Part shown: piece after piece, positions 37,982-48,810 of the stretch
How positions within the stretch are numbered: the stretch's first letter is position 1
Layout of the letters: each line of letters starts with the position of its first letter
Source of the DNA: JAXMBX01 sp046349635
Lineage (GTDB): Bacteria; Planctomycetota; Planctomycetia; Planctomycetales; Planctomycetaceae
Assembly (NCBI GenBank): GCA_046349635.1
Contig: JAXMBX010000016.1
Span: 29,710 to 93,709 of the forward strand
Reading direction: 5' to 3'
DNA length: 64,000 nt
Program-made: the position numbers and the translations under genes
Notes under the pieces: generated by a model
Databases searched by the model: none
What the model saw: the letters and a program-made list of their open reading frames with translations, nothing else
Told to the model about the DNA's origin: nothing

Positions 37982-39713
37982 TTACGCGGCCTTTGACAGG
38001 GAAGGTTGTGTATTGATCACCGGAGACACGTCGTTGCCCCGCGCTCCCAGTTCTTCCAGACGTTCCAGAATCGAATCGACGTGCCGATCCCAGGTATATT
38101 TTCGCAACGCTTCTTCCCGGACGTTCCGCCCGAGACAATCGCCCCATTCCGGACGTTCCGCCAGGAAGCGAATCCCTTCCATCAGGTCTTCCACGCTCCC
38201 CGGACGGCACAGGACGGAAATCCGCGACTCATCATTGTCCGGTTTGCCGGCGGGGAGTTGACCCACCCGCAGACTGTGGGCCAGCACCGTGCCGATCTGT
38301 TCCAGATCGGAGGCGATGATCGGCTTTCCCATCACCATGTATTCGAACAGCTTCGTCGGTGACCCGAAAAACCGCGTTCCATCCGCGTTCGGAACGTGTG
38401 GCGACAAGAGCACGTCCGCAGCGGCCATGTATTGCGGCGTCTCCGCCTGCGGAATCAAACCCGTCAGCGTCACAAACGGTTTGCACCGTTCGTCGTTGAG
38501 AATCTCTTTCACCTGCGGCATCCGCAGGCCGTCCCCCACGATCACAAAATGGAGCTTTTGTTCCCGCAGCCACTCCGCGGAATTCGCCGCCAGTTCCTTG
38601 ATCGCCTGGGCCAGCACCTCCACCCCATGCCACGGGCCAAACGTCCCCACGAACGTCGCCAGCCGCGCATCGGCGGGGATGTTCCACTTCTTCTTGATTT
38701 GTTCCTTGGTTTTCGCGTCGAACCGTGCCGGGTTGTACACCTCCGGATCGATCCCGTTCGGATGCGTCACAATCCGTTCCGCCTCGACACCCCGGGCGAG
38801 TAATTCTTCCTTGAGGACGTCCGAAACGGTCACCACCACGTGCGCATGTTGCAGGCTGACATCCTCCGCCAGCAGGGACGCGTTCCCGTCCCGGAAGGCA
38901 ACCCCCCAGTTCTTCTGGGCCCACACTTCCGACCCGTTGTATTCGATCACCAGCGGAATGTTCATCTGCCGCGATAACTGCACCCCCGCGTAATTGCTCA
39001 CCGACAGCCGTTGATACAGAAACCCGTATTTCTTCCCCCGCAACCTCACCTTGAGCTGTTGCGCCATCTGCTGCTGGAAGCGGAACAGATTCAGTTCGTA
39101 CGGAATGCCATATGTCTCCGGGATGTCGAGCGGAATGAAGTTCACCCCGGGCTTCACCATCAAGGGGGCTTCCGTCCCGGCGAAGTCGATCCCGTAACCA
39201 CGGGTCAGCAGGCTGTTGACCACTCCCGCCACGTGCCCCACGGAACCACCCGCCTGCACCCCCAGCCACAGGTTGCTCTTCAGATAGAACAACGACCGTT
39301 CTGGAGAGCGCATCCGAATGCGGGCCGCCTGCTGCAGCCGCGCAACTCACTGCGGCATTGGGCTCAGGCCTGTCCGGCAACCAATCGGAAGCCGAAATCG
39401 TCGCCGCCAGCGAACTCACCGTCTTCCATCGCGAAATCGGTTTTTGCCGAAAATCCGGCGTGATCAATGGATCTTCTTCGCCCGGCTCACACCCGCGAAG
39501 CAATAGAACACCGGCAGCAAGCGCCTGGGCATTCTGCCCCTCCACCGCGATAAACATCCGGTCCGCCTTCAGCCCGAACAGCGTCTGCAGCGACTTCTTC
39601 AGCGGTTGCCGTGACCGCAGGCTGATATACGTCGGTCGGATCCGATCAACTGTTCAAACTTCTGGCGATAGCTGTCCGACAAGGGGTAACTGATCGCGCC
39701 GCGTAATCCATAC
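37982..39713 (-). CDS. Glycosyltransferase family 4 protein, 5' part frameshifted
   Basis: From 39313 down the frame is intact: MRSPERSLFYLKSNLWLGVQ, GGSVGHVAGVVNSLLTRGYG, VIEYNGSEVWAQKNWG, THPNGIDPEVYNP, FVGTFGPWHGVEVLAQAI and SPTKLFEYMVMGKPIIASDL, a clear GT-B enzyme. Upstream the protein continues in another frame (RPTYISLRSRQPLKKSLQ, LFGLKADRMFIAVEGQNAQA, LITPDFRQKPISRWKTVSSL) and before that in a third (WYGLRGAISYPLSDSYRQKF). The full protein would be about 577 residues. The start is therefore approximate, near 39713, after an AAGGA element. It ends five bases before the polymerase start. Confidence 0.82.
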
Positions 39714-39721
39714 CACAGTCC

Positions 39722-40976
39722 TTATGCGGAGAAGAGCCGTGCGCAGAGAAAAGGTCACCCAGCTCGGGGAAATCCCCGATTGTTTCCGTTCGATCAACCA
39801 GGCCAGCCCGATCTGCAGCACAAACACGAGGCCATACGCCGCCGACAACGAGGCCGAAGCACCCGCCGCTCCCCACGCCGGAATGAACAGCCAGCCTGTT
39901 ACGAATGTGCACAGCAAGCCCGCGTGATCCAGATCCCCAGGCTCGCCTTCGAAAACCGGTCGCGGCGACATACTGCGAACTGACCGAGGTCATCCCCAGG
40001 AACAATGCCCCGGGAGCATCCAGTAAAACGCCGGCAAGGCGGTGAGATACTTTTCGCCGAACGCCAGCGCACCACCGGTTCACACACCAGGCCCAGCCCC
40101 ACGCAGGCGATCAGCATGAACCTCCCGATGGCGACGGTCCCTTTGAGCGTCATCTGCCAGCGGTTGGAATCCTCTTTCACCAGTCGCGGAAAATACCAAA
40201 GCGAGCGATGAGCAGGTTCATCCCATCCAGCAGTTGCGACGGAACGGCATACAGCCCCACGTCCGCCGGGCCGACCAGCCCCTCCAGCAGAAACACATTC
40301 GCCCGCAGCATCAGAAGCCGAGCAGGCACACGATGTACGCCCGCGTCGCGTACAGAAAACCTTCCTTGAAGAGCGACCAGCTGAATTCCAGCCGGTAATT
40401 GATCATCGACAACAACTGCCAGACGAGGAGGCTGCACGTGACCAGCCAGCCGGCGAGCACCCCCCACAGGAAACTTTCGATCCGTGCATCCCAGCAGAAT
40501 GCCGCGATCACGCCGGTCAACACGAGCAGGTAGTTCAACACCGCGAAGATGTTGAACAGCCGCATCTTGTTCAGACCCACGTAGATGTTTCCCCCCAGCG
40601 TGAAAAACAATCGGCAGGGGGCCATCGCCGCTCCCAGCCACAGAAAGCTCAATTCGGCCGCCGACACCTGCCCCGCGGCAAGCAGGATCAGGACGGAGCA
40701 GGCCGCGGACAATCCTCCCAGCACCACGGAGATCAACAGGCTGTTGCCGACAATCGGGGCCAGCCGCTTGGGATCCTGGGCCAGTTGATAAATATTCCCC
40801 ACGTGCAGCCCCAGGTTCGCGAACTGCGTGACCATCGCGGAGAACGTGATCGCCACGGTGTAGTGGCCGTTCCCTTCCGGACCCAGCGCACGCGCGACGA
40901 TGATCGTCGCCACGAACAACAACGAGACCGCCAGCAACCTGCTGGCTGTATTGGCGAGCGCCTGTAACCCGATCAT
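39722..40976 (-). CDS. Oligosaccharide flippase (Wzx/MATE-like), multiply frameshifted
   Basis: From ATG 40976 the first 220 residues are intact: MIGLQALANTASRLLAVSLL, FVATIIVARALGPEGNGHYT and FLWLGAAMAPCRLFFTLGGN. The protein then proceeds across frames: LMLRANVFLLEGLVGPADVG, SNRWQMTLKGTVAIGRFMLI, GALFLGMTSVSSQYVAATGF, LLCTFVTGWLFIPAWGAAGA and LVFVLQIGLAWLIERKQSG. This is a typical polysaccharide flippase of about 415 residues with twelve or so helices. At the first break GGC TTC TGA becomes GGC TTC CTG if one C is restored. The 3' end is approximate. It overlaps the upstream heparinase gene by ATGA, so the genes are coupled. Confidence 0.75.
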
Positions 40977-43012
40977 CGACCCACCTCCATTTTCACTTCG
41001 GAGGTGTGGGCATCAATCGATCGGGTGGCACTGGCTCTGCCAGTGTTTCTGAACGCATCCCACTCCGCGATTGCTTCACCCTGCGGCAACAGACACAGGA
41101 CCAGAGGCTGCAAACTCTCTTTGCCGTTCAAATCGCAACGACAGGCTCGCTTGCAGTATTCGTAGCTCGGGTATACCGTCGTCTCCTGCAGAGAAACCGA
41201 CCAGGCGTTGCAATTCGACCAGTGGCACTCGAATGTCAGCGAATCCACTTGGGCGTTAGTCCGCCTCCGGTTTCGATCCGAACTCGAACCTCCGGAGCCA
41301 GCGTGAAAGTCGGCGATCAATCTGGTGTTCGCCGTTCCCCTCAAAGTCATCCCGCACCAGCAATGCGTGTGCGTGGTGTGATGCAGCCAATTCGTCCGCA
41401 CTGGGGTGACCGGCTCAGCCAGCGCCGATAACCGGCGTGTGATCCTTGGAACAGATCGAACTCCCCGTCCCGGTTCCCAACGTCGCAGGTTGGGAACGGC
41501 CCACAACCCAGCGTCCGCAGATTCGAGGGAATGAGCTGATTGATTTCCGTACCGTCAACTCGTCGGCGGCGTGTTATGTGCGGCGGTGGCTCGAACTCGT
41601 TCCGCTCTGTCGAAATCCGCCGTAGCAGTAGCAACCACGATCGATAATCAACCGGTTTCCCAGAAGTCTTGCTTCCAACGCCAGGCAATCGTTGTGCCCA
41701 TGCCCGCCGCGCCCACCCAGACCCACCGGGCCGCAGTCGATGAACACATGATCCTGATCATTTCGCTGAACGAAGAACCCACCTTCCGGGAACCCCTCTG
41801 ACCCGATCGCGATTTCACCCTGTCCGCCGCAAGGCTTCACACCCCGCCGGACCCAGCAGCCAGAAGACCTCCGACAAGTCCCCGCTGAATTGTGACTTCA
41901 ATTCCGCATCGTTCCAAAAGTGCACCCATCTGCCCGGCCAGGTAACGGTGATCCATCAGACGTTGCGAACTCCAGGGGTAATGTCCGGCCGTCGTCGGCA
42001 TCTCCCTCAGATCGGAGATCCCCGGCCTGATCGCTATACGCTTGAATGAAACGCCCCATCTCCAGCACGCGGGCACGGTAGTTGGCGGAGACTGTCCCCC
42101 CCGCCTGTTCCTGATATTGTCCCGCCAGGAAGAACAGTTCCGCCACGAGCCGGTGATAGGGAACCGAGGCTTCAAAATCGACCCCATCCCGTGTCACCTG
42201 CTTCGGCAACTCATCTTCCAGCAAACGCCATCCTTGTTTGGCCCAGCGTTGTGCCGCACGCCCCTGTCCGAAAAACAGGCCGCACCACACCAGTCCCGCG
42301 GCGTCCGCGGTGCAGTGGTTCCCGTTGATATCGCTGTATTCGAGATACTGATCCGTGTATCTCCCGTGCTGATACAGCATCGAGAGAAAATCACCCCGGA
42401 AGTCCGGATCGTCCCAGATCGGGCTGGCGTGGAACGCATGGAACAGCCACGTCCAGGTGAAGATCCGCATCGCGACTTCCATCGTGCAGGCCCAGTTCAC
42501 GCCGTAGCCGCACGGGTTTTCCTGCATCCACTGCGACAAAACCTTCTTGGCAACCTTGGCCCACCGTTCGTTCCCCGTCAGCAGGTACGCCTGCCCCACG
42601 GGGCGAGCACGCTGCAACAGTCCTCCATGGAAGCTGTATTCGCCAGGCGGAATCCGGCAAGCTGATGTAGTTCAGATCCGCCATGAAATGTCCAGGCCAT
42701 CCACCTGCTCCGGCAATCTGCGCATGCCAGGCCGACCTCACCGAGAAATCTCTCCCGAGCCGAGGAGGTCGATCCGATGTTCCGCAGCCAGTTCGGCCCG
42801 CTGCAGGATTCTTTCAGTTTCCCTGGCAGAATTCTTCGAGCCGCTTTAATTGTTCGGTGTTGGGAATTGGGAAGGGACGGCGAGTTAGCCGCTACAGGGT
42901 TCTCCCAGGCTCGGGGTACCGCTCCAAGTGTCCGCACCAACCCCACCGCATCGACCCGCGTAATGTGCACCCGCAGCAGCACACGGTCCATCGACCGCCG
43001 CACCTCCAGCAT
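40973..43012 (-). CDS. Second heparinase II/III family protein, frameshifted
   Basis: Fragments in several frames assemble into one protein. N-terminal: LEVRRSMDRVLLRVHITRVD, AVGLVRTLGAVPRAWENP. Alpha-toroid: AYLLTGNERWAKVAKKVLSQ, EVAMRIFTWTWLFHAFHASP, GNHCTADAAGLVWCGLFFGQ. Middle: VDFEASVPYHRLVAELFFLA. C-terminal beta domain: VGLGGRGGHGHNDCLALEAR, LLGNRLIIDRGCYCY, VDGTEINQLIPSNLR. The HGHND motif and DRGCY segment match the family C-terminal sandwich. The largest intact piece is 41898-42617. The start at 43012 (LEVRRSMD) is a best guess, and the stop at 40973 overlaps the flippase start. Confidence 0.7.
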
Positions 43013-43089
43013 CAACCGCCGCAATCACGCGGAGGTTTCTGGAACCTCGTCGAATTTGTTGCAGCAACGCCACGGTGTGAATCTCTTCT

Positions 43090-45033
43090 TCAGGACTGGG
43101 AAACCGGGTCAATGTCACAGGTCGTCATCAGGCGGGCCTTGATGTACTTCTTCCACCACATCGCCAGGTTGAAGAGGTACCAGATCGGCTTGTCCCGCTT
43201 CGCCTCCAGCAACCGGTTGACCTCCCGCGGATTGAGCAGGTTGCTCTCGCTGCAGAATTCGTGCAGTTCCGTCCGGACCTTGTCTCCCAGCTTGTCGAAC
43301 AGCCAGTCGTAAATCGGAACGGCGAACCCCTGCTTCTTCCGGTCGATCAACTCATCCGGAATCAGGCCCCGCACCGACTTCTTCAGGATGTGCTTCAGCG
43401 TCCCGTTCCTGGTCTTCATCGCGGAGGGAATGCTCATCGCCATCTCCACGAACTTGTGATCGAGGAACGGCACACGACCCTCCAGGCTCGCACCCATGCT
43501 CATCTTGTCCACACGCATCAGGAGCAGTTCCGGCAGCCGGAGATTCAGATCCAGGTAGGTCATCCAGTTCAGCGACGAAGTCTCCCCAGGCCCGCTCCTC
43601 GAACCGCTGCCGGATCGGCTGCAGCACTTCCCAAGAGTCATAACCGTCGAATTTCTGTTTCAGTCGCGGCGACAACAACGCCATTTTTTCCGCCCGCGTG
43701 AACGCATCCACTTCCAGCGACGCTGGCCGATCTTCGGAGCGGCAAGCGCAACGCTTCATACGGGTGCGACATCCCCTGGCCGACCAGTTGCATCCCTGCC
43801 AGAATCCGCCGCTTCAGGAAATGCGGCACGGCATCCGGTCGTTCGTATAGTTGTTGCAAACGCAGTTTCAGTTTCCAGGTCGGATACCCCAGAACAGCTC
43901 GTCCGCTCCTTCACCCACCTGGCAGACGATCACCCCGTTGTCCCGCGCCAGCTTGGAGACGTAATACACCGGCACGCAGACCGGGTCTCCCAGCGGTTCG
44001 TCCTGCAGTTCCACCATCCGCGGTACGAAATTCAGCAGGTCGTCCACGTCCAGCAGCAGCTCGTGATGTTTCGCTCCCACCAGTCCCGCCATCTTCCGGG
44101 TATAGTCCACTTCCGTTGCGGCAGCTCTGATGGTCTCCTTGCAGCCGATCGTGAATGTTCGCACGTCGGAGTTTTCACCCTCCGAGAACAACGCCGCGTT
44201 CGTGCTCGAGTCAATCCCGCCGGAGAGAAACACCCCACGGGGACGTCGCTCACCTTGCGAAGTTGGACCGCCGTTCGAAGCTCCGAAAGAATCCGCTCCG
44301 CGACTTCTTCCTCAGACTCTTCGGTCAACGGGGCCGTGTGGTCCCATACATCCCAGTACCGCTCCCGGGTCACCCGCCCCGATTCGTCAAACCTCATCCA
44401 GGGGTGGCGGGGGCAGCTTGTTGATTCCTGCGAAGAGAGTCTGCGGAGCAGGGGTCGTCAGGAAGCGAGAGATAGCGGAACATCCCCCGTTGACACCGCG
44501 CGTTTGATCCGGGTCTTCTTCAACAACGCCTCGATTTCGGACGCGAAGGTGAGCCGTCCATGATGCCGGCTGTGGAAAATTGCTCGAACTTGATCCGGTC
44601 CCGGATCAGCCAACTGTCGCTTTTTCAGTCCCATTGCCGCGATTCCGAACATCCCCGGAACCGCTCCACGCATTTGATCCCCATTGCTCGAAGGCATGCA
44701 GGATTACTTCCGTGTCGGAGTGATCGGTCTTCCAGCGGTGTCCCCCAGCCGCTGCAGTTCCGCGCGAATCTCCGCGTGGTTGTAAATCCCTGCCGTTGAA
44801 GACCACCCACAACGTGCCATCTTCGTTGCACATCGGCTGATTTGCGGATGGTCGTCAGATCGATGATCGACAGGCGGCGGATGCCCCAGCCCGATTTTGC
44901 CATCGGGGAGATCCGAGTTCGCGCCGCCGTCAGGCCCGCGGCAGCCCATGGTGTCCCGCATGCGGGACAGATACTCATCCGTAACTTGGAATGAACTCTC
45001 GGATGAGACAAATGCGCCGACAATTCCGCACAT
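43090..45033 (-). CDS. asnB: Asparagine synthase (glutamine-hydrolysing)-like amidotransferase, frameshifted
   Basis: ATG 45033 (GGGGGAG upstream) gives MCGIVGAFVSSESSF with the N-terminal nucleophile Cys of the class II glutaminase domain, then RDTMGCRGPDGGANSD and GIYNHAEIRAELQRLG. The synthetase domain follows across frames: MRFDESGRVTRERYWDVWDH, VGVFLSGGIDSSTNAALFSE with the PP-loop SGGIDSS, VCQVGEGADELFWG, and SMGASLEGRVPFLDHKFVEM. The C-terminal end is intact from 43641. One break lies in a C run at 44233-44236, where one extra C restores the frame. As first gene of the polysaccharide cluster it may amidate a uronic acid, as AsnB paralogues do in O-antigen loci. General asparagine synthesis remains possible. 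Confidence 0.8.
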
Positions 45034-45214
45034 CCCTGTGCTCCCCCTTCCACGACCGTTTGCAAGGCGTCCAATCACGCTCGCTCTCTCCCTCCCGCAT
45101 CCTCGCGGAAGGGACAGAAAACCCTTTTGAACCCGTCGCAAAAACCGTCGTTGAGGTCAGGAGTTAGGTCGCTTTCGCAACCCTCTCCTTGCGCAGGCCC
45201 GGTGGTCTGCGCGG

Positions 45215-45244
45215 CTTATAGCAGTTACATCAAAAATCCGTCAA
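45215..45244 (-). promoter_or_regulatory. Sigma-70-like promoter for the polysaccharide cluster
   Basis: On the minus strand TTGACG (45239-45244) and TATAAG (45215-45220) are 18 bp apart. A transcript starting near 45208 would have a leader of about 175 bases before asnB at 45033. It is the only good match in the divergent intergenic region and would drive the whole minus-strand cluster. Confidence 0.55.
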
Positions 45245-45374
45245 TGGGAATTCAATCTGGGAGGTCTGGATGGTGGCGCCGATAAGGGTGACGCGCGACA
45301 TTAAGCCGGTTTTGCAGGGTGAGTTTTTTATTGCGTAAAACGCCATGTGAGCCCTTTCCCGCTGGATTAAAAAC

Positions 45375-45439
45375 CGGATTAGAGAAGCTGGAGAGAATAG
45401 GATCTCTGCTCCAGCCGGCCACAGACTTTCTCTAATCCG
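45375..45439 (+). promoter_or_regulatory. Long compound stem-loop in the 5' region of the VCBS/transglutaminase-like gene
   Basis: CGGATTAGAGAA (45375-45386) pairs perfectly with TTCTCTAATCCG (45428-45439). Immediately inside, GCTGGAG (45387-45393) pairs with CTCCAGC (45409-45415), leaving a 12-base bulge on the 3' side only. This stacks about 19 bp of stem ending 29 bases before ATG 45469. The remaining part of the 435-bp divergent region (45034-45468) holds the minus-strand promoter and nothing else recognised. It may be an RNA control element or a protein-binding palindrome. Confidence 0.6.
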
Positions 45440-45468
45440 TCTGACTGTAACGGAGTGCATTCAGGCTT

Positions 45469-48400
45469 ATGCCACTTTTTCGCCATTTGTGGGGGGGACT
45501 GGTCTCCCCGTTTCGACGGACCGCCCCAGGTCTGTCGACGAAGGTCGAGCGCTTGGAGCCGAAGCAGCTTCTGACCACCTCCCTGGAGTCGATCAGCCAG
45601 GGGATTCTGGGGCTCGATCCGATCACCGGGGAATGGACCACTGTCCGCTACGACGGTGCGAACTACGTCACCGAAACCGCGGACGAAATCAACACCATCG
45701 GACACTGGTCCGATTCCATGTCGGTCGATCTCGACGGGAACGGCCTGCAGGAAATCTATCTCCGCGATACCCGCACCGGCGACTGGTGGAAGGTCGATCC
45801 CACCGCCACCGATCCCCTCCCGACCTGGGTCAGCTATTGGTCCCCCGATGTCACGATCCAGAAATTCTTCACGGGGGATCTCAACGGCGATGGTCGTGAA
45901 GACCTCCTGATTTTCGATCAATACGGGAGATGGACCACCCTCGCATACGACGGCACGCACTACGTCACGAAAACATTGTCCGTCTGGGGAACCCCGGACG
46001 ATTGGCAGGATCTGACGCTTGCGGATCTGAATGGCGATGGCGCGCAGGACGTCGTCGGCTTCAATTCCAAAACCGGCGTCTGGTGGTCCATTTCCTTCCA
46101 GGGGGATGCCTTCTACACCCAGCCGATCATGACCTGGACCACCGAAAATGCGTACGACCACTTCATGGTTGGAGACATCAACGGAGACAACCGGGATGAT
46201 CTCGTTGCCCAGGACAGCCTCGGCCTCTGGTGGGCGGTGACATTTAATGGTTCCACCTATTCCAATCAGTTGTTGCGCGGGTGGAACACCGACACCACCT
46301 GGCAGAACTTTGCGCTCACCGACACGGATGGAGACGGCCTGGACGAGGTCATCGCCCAGGATGCCCAGACCTGTGCCTGGTGGGCCATCCTGCACTCCCC
46401 CGCAGGTTACTACAGCCAGAAACTTTCCACCTGGAATTCTGACTTCACCTACACGTTCCTGATGGTGGGTGATGTCACTGGAGACGGGCGGAACGACGTC
46501 GTCGTCCAGGACAATCTCGGAAGCTGGCTCGCGCTCAACTTCGACGGCCAAAGCTATCAGACCACTTTTCTCCGCGGCTGGGATCCCGAAACCGACTGGA
46601 GATATTTCCGCCTGACCGACGTCAATGCGGATGGCGTGCAGGAAGTCGTCGGTTGGGATTCCTCCAGCGGCAAATGGTGGGGAATCTTTAAAAACGGCAA
46701 CTCCTACATCAACCAGCAAATCGGATTCTGGGGACCCCAATCCGGTTACACCGACGTCCACTTCGGAAAGTATTCCACGCTCCCCGGCAGCAGCGTCGTC
46801 GGTTGGAACAATCAGGGAGGCTGGTGGATGTCCACTTTGGGGATCTCCAGCCAGCAAAACACGTTTCTCGCTTCCGTCGAACCGCGCGTCAATTTCGCCT
46901 GGACCACCCTCCAGGATGTGAACGGCGACGGCCTGCAGGATCTCGTCGGCTGGGATGCCCAGGCCGGCGATTGGCGGGCCATCGTCAGGGAGACAACCGG
47001 AACGCACAACCGCTTCCTCGGTCACCTCGATCCCACCGTCGACTGGAAGTACGTCACAATTGCCGATCTGGATGGTGATGGACGCAACGACATCGCCCAG
47101 TGGAATCCCGTCACCGGCAAGTGGTGGGGTCTCCTCTCCGGCAGCGCCAATCCCACGACCGCCGTTGTTCTGGGAACCTGGCAAGCCTCCAGTACCTACA
47201 ACCATTATTTGACCGGAGATATCAACGGCGATGGCCGAGCCGAACTGATTGTTGAGAGCGCCTCAGGAGGCTGGTTCGCTCTCGGTTCCAATGGAACCTC
47301 ATTCCGGACCCGACGTCTGCTCAACTGGGATCCCTCCCTCGATTGGCAGGATGTCGGTATCGCGGATCTCGACGGAGATGGCGCGGATGAGATCTTCGCC
47401 CGCTCCGGAGTCACCGGCGACTGGTGGGCGATCGAATGGAATGGCACCGCCTATCAAAGCATCAAGCTCGAACACTGGAACCCCGCCTCACAATACACCA
47501 ACCTGATGCTCGGGGATGTCACCGGAGATGGACGCGTCGATATCGTCCAGCGCGACAGCATCGGAAACTTCTGGGCGATCACGTTCAACGGCACCGAATA
47601 CAAATCGGTCTTCCTCTGGGGTTGGAACACCGACACCCCTTGGACGAATATCGCACTGGTCGATCTCGACGGGAACGGAACCAGCGAAATCGTGGGTTGC
47701 AACGCGGCGACCCTCGATTGGTGGGCAATCTTCCAAGGCGTGGGAAGTTGTTACACGCAGCAACTCGTGGAGGGGAACCTCGGGCTACGTGCGGATTCTG
47801 TCCAGGCCGCGGATCTTGACGGGGACGGACGGCAGGAATTGATCGGCCTCGATCAGACCACTCACACTCCCTGGTCACTGAAGTTGTCCGATAACGTCGT
47901 CCAGGTTCAGACATTGGCAGCAGGAGTCGATTGGCAGAATCTCCACATTGGGGACATCCCTGGCATTTCCGATGCCATGCTCCGTCGTCAGATCCTGCTC
48001 GAATCTCCCGGACTGCAGACCGCATTGGACAATGGAGACACGCTCCAGGCCGCGACTCTCATCCTCGAATGGGCCGCCCGTGCGGGTGATTTCGCCCTCG
48101 ATGGAAGCGTCCTCGCTCCCGAGGCGAACACCGTCGCGGAGCAGTACTACAATATCTTCCTGAACAACCTCGGGGGCATGTCCTGCGGAGGATACGCCGC
48201 CTTTTACTCCGGCGTCCTGCAACTGTTCGGCATCGATTCGCTGAATATCGGCGCCGGAAACCTTCCGCTGATCAGTCACACGACTGTCCTGATTCCGATC
48301 CTCAAGGACGGCACCTGGAACTTCTACCTCTTCGATCCCACGTTCGGTGCGACGTTCCGCAGTCTCGAAACCGGCAGTCTCGTCTCGTTTTTTGATTTGG

Positions 48401-48747
48401 TCGATCATGTCGAGGCCGGGACGTTCGACCAGATCGGCATCAATTCCATTTCGCTCGACGAACGGGAATTTCTCTCACCCAACCCTTACACCAAGCCCAC
48501 TGTCGTTTTCGAAGGGCAGAACGACCTGAACTACATCTATTCCTGGCCGGGATACGGGTTGGAGGCGTATTTGTGGACCTGCGATAAGGAAATGATCGCC
48601 AGCGGATTCGACGTCAGCCCCGCCGGATTTATGCAGTTGCTCATGAACCACATCTATATGGTGCAGGCGTACGGCAGCACCGCGAATATCGCCATGACGG
48701 CGTTCCTCGACCAACTGACCGCCTACAACATCCCCCACGACGCCTGA
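45469..48747 (+). CDS. Secreted VCBS/FG-GAP repeat protein with C-terminal transglutaminase-like domain
   Basis: A 1092-residue protein. The N-terminal segment has TKVERLEPKQLLT, the planctomycete surface-protein motif. Residues about 40-840 are roughly sixteen FG-GAP/VCBS-like units of about 48 residues, each with a Ca2+-type loop (GDLNGDGREDLLI, ADLDGDGRNDIAQW) and a WW-containing strand, probably a beta-propeller array. The C-terminal 250 residues differ. Cys906 in LGGMSCGGYAAFY, His937 in LISHTTVLIP and Asp956 in FYLFDPTFGA are ordered and spaced as a transglutaminase/cysteine-protease triad. It is divergent from the polysaccharide cluster. A cell-surface protein that cross-links or processes envelope proteins is inferred. 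Confidence 0.85.
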   Translation: MPLFRHLWGGLVSPFRRTAPGLSTKVERLEPKQLLTTSLESISQGILGLDPITGEWTTVRYDGANYVTETADEINTIGHWSDSMSVDLDGNGLQEIYLRDTRTGDWWKVDPTATDPLPTWVSYWSPDVTIQKFFTGDLNGDGREDLLIFDQYGRWTTLAYDGTHYVTKTLSVWGTPDDWQDLTLADLNGDGAQDVVGFNSKTGVWWSISFQGDAFYTQPIMTWTTENAYDHFMVGDINGDNRDDLVAQDSLGLWWAVTFNGSTYSNQLLRGWNTDTTWQNFALTDTDGDGLDEVIAQDAQTCAWWAILHSPAGYYSQKLSTWNSDFTYTFLMVGDVTGDGRNDVVVQDNLGSWLALNFDGQSYQTTFLRGWDPETDWRYFRLTDVNADGVQEVVGWDSSSGKWWGIFKNGNSYINQQIGFWGPQSGYTDVHFGKYSTLPGSSVVGWNNQGGWWMSTLGISSQQNTFLASVEPRVNFAWTTLQDVNGDGLQDLVGWDAQAGDWRAIVRETTGTHNRFLGHLDPTVDWKYVTIADLDGDGRNDIAQWNPVTGKWWGLLSGSANPTTAVVLGTWQASSTYNHYLTGDINGDGRAELIVESASGGWFALGSNGTSFRTRRLLNWDPSLDWQDVGIADLDGDGADEIFARSGVTGDWWAIEWNGTAYQSIKLEHWNPASQYTNLMLGDVTGDGRVDIVQRDSIGNFWAITFNGTEYKSVFLWGWNTDTPWTNIALVDLDGNGTSEIVGCNAATLDWWAIFQGVGSCYTQQLVEGNLGLRADSVQAADLDGDGRQELIGLDQTTHTPWSLKLSDNVVQVQTLAAGVDWQNLHIGDIPGISDAMLRRQILLESPGLQTALDNGDTLQAATLILEWAARAGDFALDGSVLAPEANTVAEQYYNIFLNNLGGMSCGGYAAFYSGVLQLFGIDSLNIGAGNLPLISHTTVLIPILKDGTWNFYLFDPTFGATFRSLETGSLVSFFDLVDHVEAGTFDQIGINSISLDEREFLSPNPYTKPTVVFEGQNDLNYIYSWPGYGLEAYLWTCDKEMIASGFDVSPAGFMQLLMNHIYMVQAYGSTANIAMTAFLDQLTAYNIPHDA

Positions 48748-48810
48748 TCAATATCCACGTACGTGAGCAGGGCGGGTGGGTGCCGAAGCAACATGCGGCG
48801 ATTTCAAATC

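Noticed and set aside
36945..38261. Plus-strand open frame of about 440 codons opposite the polymerase gene
   Set aside because: The translation is His/Gln/Arg/Asp-rich without hydrophobic cores, whereas the minus strand gives a coherent membrane protein in operon context.
45379..47205. Minus-strand open frame of about 600 codons opposite the VCBS/transglutaminase-like gene
   Set aside because: Its residues repeat with the same 48-codon period as the plus-strand repeats, and it has no domain signature or start context.
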